From: Candidatus Omnitrophota bacterium
GTDB lineage: Bacteria > Omnitrophota > Gorgyraeia > Gorgyraeales > Gorgyraeaceae
Length of the DNA stretch: 16,014 nucleotides
Direction: 5' to 3'
Assembly: GCA_003485765.1 (NCBI GenBank)
Contig: DNHS01000042.1
Location: forward strand, 305 to 16,318
Part shown: one piece after another, positions 13,301 to 16,014 of the stretch
How positions within the stretch are numbered: position 1 is the stretch's first letter
How the letters are laid out: every line of letters starts with the position of its first letter
Program-made: the position numbers and the translations under genes
Notes under the pieces: model-generated
Told to the model about the DNA's origin: nothing
Seen by the model: the letters and a program-made list of their open reading frames with translations, nothing else
Databases searched by the model: none

Positions 13301-13959
13301 TTTACCGCCTCCTTTAGATATCTTTGAAGATAATAAATTCCTATAAATAATAGAATAGCGATGCCGATAATCCAAAAAGTCTTAGGGTTAAATAGAACCT
13401 TAATTAATGAGGAACCAAAAAATACAAATGCGAAAGAGCCAGGCATAATACCTATTAATGTAGCGAGAATATAGTCTTTAAATCTTACTTTAGTAAGCCC
13501 GAGGCTTAAATTCTGGATATCCCAGGCAACATTTGGAATGAGCCTGATTAGTAAGACAGTCAAAAATCCATGTTTTTCAATTTTTTCATCAATCTTCAAC
13601 GCTTTTCCTTTTAAAAGGTTTCCTACCATGCCTCTTGTAAAATACCTGGCGAGCAAAAATTCTGTCGCTGAAGAGAGATTTGCTGCGATCTGTAAATAGA
13701 AAAAACCTAAAGCCGGCCCCCAGATGATGCCTGCGGTGGCAGAAAGGATACCCGCAGGGAAAAGGATAAGAGGACGAAAGATATACAGCAGAATATAGGC
13801 GATAGGCCCCCATAAACCTAACGAATGCGCCCAATTCTTAAATTCCGCTTCAGAGATTTTAGAAAAGTCTATATGTAATAACCGCAAAGCAAAAAATATT
13901 ACCGCAAGCAAAAAGATTACGATTAACAGATTAAGCCAGGGTTTTTTCAACAATTTCAT
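13297..13959 (-). CDS. TVP38/TMEM64 (DedA-superfamily) membrane protein
   Basis: This 220-aa integral membrane protein has an N-terminal helix (LNLLIVIFLLAVIFFALRLL), a re-entrant-type segment FRPLILFPAGILSATAG, the IWGPALGFFYLQIAANL helix, RLIPNVAWDIQNLSLGL near 139-155, and two C-terminal helices. This is the TVP38/TMEM64/SNARE-associated layout, related to lipid-scramblase-like DedA proteins. In many bacteria such a protein is adjacent to, or fused with, a MerA-like flavoprotein, exactly as here: its ATG overlaps the flavoprotein stop (ATGA at 13956-13959), and its own stop overlaps the arsS start (13297-13300). A role in moving arsenic intermediates or lipids across the membrane is plausible but unproven. 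Confidence 0.9.
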   Translation of the reverse strand: MKLLKKPWLNLLIVIFLLAVIFFALRLLHIDFSKISEAEFKNWAHSLGLWGPIAYILLYIFRPLILFPAGILSATAGIIWGPALGFFYLQIAANLSSATEFLLARYFTRGMVGNLLKGKALKIDEKIEKHGFLTVLLIRLIPNVAWDIQNLSLGLTKVRFKDYILATLIGIMPGSFAFVFFGSSLIKVLFNPKTFWIIGIAILLFIGIYYLQRYLKEAVK

Positions 13960-15383
13960 CTCCTCAATATTTTCATAGCCAATTTCACCAGAGGGTTATT
14001 CAGTTTCTCTACCAAAGGTTTAGCTGCTGTCTTCTTGACTAACTCAGAGAGGGTAGGATAGATGAAAAGTGGAATAGATAATTTTTCCAACTGGATTTTT
14101 AACGACTTAGCGATTAAAAATCCATGAATGATCTCTGATGCATGGGCGCCTACAATATGAGCTCCTAAAATATTGCCTTTTTTATCAGTAATGATTTTTA
14201 CCAGCCCTTCCTTTTCCGAATCGGTAATTGCGCGGTCAGAACTTGTATATTCTGTTTTATATATCCTTATATTTCTATGAGCCTCTCTCGCTTCATCCTC
14301 AGTTTGTCCCAAATGGGCTAGTTCCGGCTCGGTAAAAGTCGCCCAGGCTATATTTTTATAATTCACTTTTTGCCATGTAAGCCTCTTAAATAGGGCGTTA
14401 CGCACACATACTTGAGCCTGATAAGCAGCTACATGGCTGAACATATAAGGCCCTGCCGCATCTCCACAGGCAAAGATATCTTTATTTGTTGTCTGTAAAT
14501 ATGGATTGACTTTAATCCCTTGCCTTGTGAACTCTACGCCTGCCTTCTCCAAAAAGAGCCCTTCTAAGTTAGGAACCCTGCCCACAGCAACCAAAACGTT
14601 TTCTGCAGAGATCCTTTCCTGACTCTTATCCTTACCTTCCATGGTAACGTAAACCAGTCCGTCTTTTTTATCAAACTTTATTGCTTTTTTGCCGGTTAAA
14701 ACCTGAACCCCTTCTTCCTTTAGTTTATCCTCCAAAACCTGCGCTGCTTCCTTGTCCTCCCTGAAAAGAATTCTATCCATCATCTCTACAATATGAATCT
14801 TAACCCCTAATCTATTCAGCGCTTGAGAAAGCTCTACTCCGATGGGGCCTCCTCCTAAAACTATCAACGACTGAGGCAATTTATCAAGGTCAAACACATT
14901 TTCATTAGTAAGATACCTTAAATCTTTAAGGCCATCTATCGGAGGAATCATTGGATGAGAACCTGTGCAGACAATAAACCTTTTAGAAGTAATTCTCTTG
15001 CCATTTATCTCTATAGTATTCTTATCTATGAATTGTGGAAGGCCGAAAATCACCTTAATCCCCCTCTTCTCAAAGACCTCTGCCGGGTGATGAGTGGAAA
15101 TCTCCTGCACAACCTCTCTCACATACTCAAGCGCCTTATTCGTATCTATATGAAAGCTGCCCTGAATCTCTATGCCAAATTTTGAATATCCTTTTAATAA
15201 ATTTGCCACGCTTGCTGATTTTAAGAGCGCCTTTGAAGGCATACAACCAAACCAGGTACAGTCTCCGCCTAATTTTCTCTTTTCCACAAGGCAAGTCCGC
15301 GCTCCCAAGGTATTAGCTATGCTTGCAGCAAACAAACCTCCTGCCCCGCCTCCGATTACTACAATATCAAAATCGTATTTCAT
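13956..15383 (-). CDS. MerA-like FAD-dependent pyridine nucleotide-disulfide oxidoreductase
   Basis: This 475-aa flavoprotein has the full class I oxidoreductase plan: FAD-binding VVIGGGAGGL (8-17), a redox-active pair C42/C47 in GGDCTWFGCMPSK, NAD(P)-binding VLGGGPIGVE (175-184), VAVGRVPNLEG (265-275), FACGDAAG (304-311), and the dimerisation domain to 475. At the interface, where lipoamide dehydrogenase and glutathione reductase have HPTxxE, it has YPTLSE (442-446/447), so the His-Glu acid/base dyad is absent; mercuric reductases also have Tyr there. The N-terminal HMA domain and C-terminal vicinal cysteines of mercuric reductase are missing, so Hg(II) reduction is unlikely. It is cytoplasmic and translationally coupled to TVP38. 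Reduction of an arsenic or sulphur species is inferred from context only. The ATG at 15383 has AAGGAG upstream. Confidence 0.88.
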   Translation of the reverse strand: MKYDFDIVVIGGGAGGLFAASIANTLGARTCLVEKRKLGGDCTWFGCMPSKALLKSASVANLLKGYSKFGIEIQGSFHIDTNKALEYVREVVQEISTHHPAEVFEKRGIKVIFGLPQFIDKNTIEINGKRITSKRFIVCTGSHPMIPPIDGLKDLRYLTNENVFDLDKLPQSLIVLGGGPIGVELSQALNRLGVKIHIVEMMDRILFREDKEAAQVLEDKLKEEGVQVLTGKKAIKFDKKDGLVYVTMEGKDKSQERISAENVLVAVGRVPNLEGLFLEKAGVEFTRQGIKVNPYLQTTNKDIFACGDAAGPYMFSHVAAYQAQVCVRNALFKRLTWQKVNYKNIAWATFTEPELAHLGQTEDEAREAHRNIRIYKTEYTSSDRAITDSEKEGLVKIITDKKGNILGAHIVGAHASEIIHGFLIAKSLKIQLEKLSIPLFIYPTLSELVKKTAAKPLVEKLNNPLVKLAMKILRR

Positions 15384-15404
15384 CCTTCGACTCCTTCTGA
15401 AATA

Positions 15405-16014
15405 TCACCTAACATCGGCATATATCCGTTTTAAAATATCTAACGGCATGCCTAACATAAAACCTAAAGTTAATATCCAATTAATAAAAGTTGTTTTCAT
15501 AATCCCATTTTTCTCCCAACGGCGCGGCGAGACAAAAACCTTATTATTTAATACCCTCAACCTCCCCTCCTTCTTTAATTTCTTTGAAAATAGCGCATCT
15601 TCAAACAGGGCAACGCCATTAAATCCTCCAAGTTTTAAAAATTTATCCTTTTTAACAAAGATTGCCTGATCGCCATAAAATATTTTTGATATATTTGAAC
15701 GGATATTGCCGGAAGCCTCTATAAAACGATAGATTATCTTATCCGAAGTTATCCTTTGACTTAAACAGCCGCCTATATAACCATTATTTAAGCAATCGTT
15801 AATGTCCTCTAAACTACCCCGTTCAACTAGGCAATCAGCATGTAAAAATAAAAGGATATCTTTTTGGGCTATCTTTGCGCCTTCATTCATCTGCGCTGCT
15901 CTATTTTTAACACATTGTATCACTTTAACTGGGTATTGTTTAGCAAATTCTACAGTCTTATCAGAGCTTTGCCCATCTACAACAATTACTTCTAAACCAC
16001 AGTTATAAGAAAAA
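15405..16014 (-). CDS. TIGR04283-type glycosyltransferase, 5' end outside the window
   Basis: The frame is open from the right edge of the window, so 202 residues of the C-terminal part are visible and the start lies beyond 16014; the GTG at 15923 is internal. The visible GT-A (GT2) segments are EVIVVDGQSSDKTV, RAAQMNEGA and LLFLHADC, matching the transferase-2 family of ArsS-associated clusters, followed by AIFVKKDKFLKLGGF, an FEDALFSKKLK region for acceptor binding, and a C-terminal hydrophobic stretch WILTLGFMLGMPL that may touch the membrane. The family is thought to take part in building the sugar part of arsenosugars; donor and acceptor are not established. The flavoprotein gene follows after 21 bp on the same strand. 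Confidence 0.88.
   Translation of the reverse strand, partial: FSYNCGLEVIVVDGQSSDKTVEFAKQYPVKVIQCVKNRAAQMNEGAKIAQKDILLFLHADCLVERGSLEDINDCLNNGYIGGCLSQRITSDKIIYRFIEASGNIRSNISKIFYGDQAIFVKKDKFLKLGGFNGVALFEDALFSKKLKKEGRLRVLNNKVFVSPRRWEKNGIMKTTFINWILTLGFMLGMPLDILKRIYADVR

Noticed and set aside
13301..13375. 25-residue N-terminal extension of the ArsS-ArsM protein
   Set aside because: It overlaps the TVP38 gene; the start at 13300 has AAGGAGG and a classical ATGA overlap.
15405..15923. Glycosyltransferase starting at GTG 15923
   Set aside because: The frame continues open to the window edge and encodes the conserved EVIVVDG strand, so 15923 is internal.

Overview
The window is AT-rich, densely packed bacterial DNA. 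Most genes lie on the minus strand in tight operons with 1-4 nt overlaps. Redox, radical-SAM and uncharacterised families predominate (two DUF362 proteins, a membrane polyferredoxin, LemA/TPM, an arsenosugar cluster). Together these suggest an uncultured anaerobic or facultative lineage of the Omnitrophota/PVC or deltaproteobacterial kind. That placement is inference: there is no rRNA or other phylogenetic marker here.

Layout. (1) 1-1122, minus: the start of a class II fructose-bisphosphate aldolase gene, with its own consensus promoter overlapping the end of a DusB-type tRNA-dihydrouridine synthase gene. (2) 1184-2224, plus: a PAS/HD-GYP cyclic-di-GMP phosphodiesterase, transcribed divergently from dus. 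(3) 2292-6069: two DUF362 loci that converge on a ~183-bp imperfect palindrome. On the plus strand is a DUF362 protein fused to a 2x[4Fe-4S] ferredoxin. On the minus strand are a signal-peptide-bearing DUF362 protein and a NapH/NapG-like membrane polyferredoxin fusion. (4) 10793-6206, minus: a probable operon of a 39-aa basic protein candidate, MarC, a nucleotidyltransferase-like protein with an altered active site, a TPM-domain (YgcG-like) protein, LemA, a radical SAM protein and a small nitroreductase. (5) 16014-10882, minus: an arsenosugar-type operon of TIGR04283-type glycosyltransferase (5' end beyond the window), MerA-like flavoprotein, TVP38/TMEM64 membrane protein, an ArsS radical SAM enzyme fused to an ArsM-like arsenite methyltransferase, and a TIGR04282-type transferase.

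The arsenosugar operon is the most coherent system. The expected chemistry is arsenite methylation (ArsM), transfer of a 5'-deoxyadenosyl group from SAM to dimethylarsenite (ArsS), then conversion to arsenosugars by the two associated transferases. Here the first two steps are on one 580-aa polypeptide.

A second theme is palindromic DNA. Unrelated inverted repeats sit inside coding sequences without breaking frame (2925-2972, 4200-4248, 12305-12332), each in a linker between cofactor motifs or domains. Others lie between genes (2244-2280, 3409-3591, 8563-8594), and the last two of these provide part of a neighbouring stop codon. No rRNA, tRNA, CRISPR array, transposase gene or intergenic stretch over 300 bases was seen.
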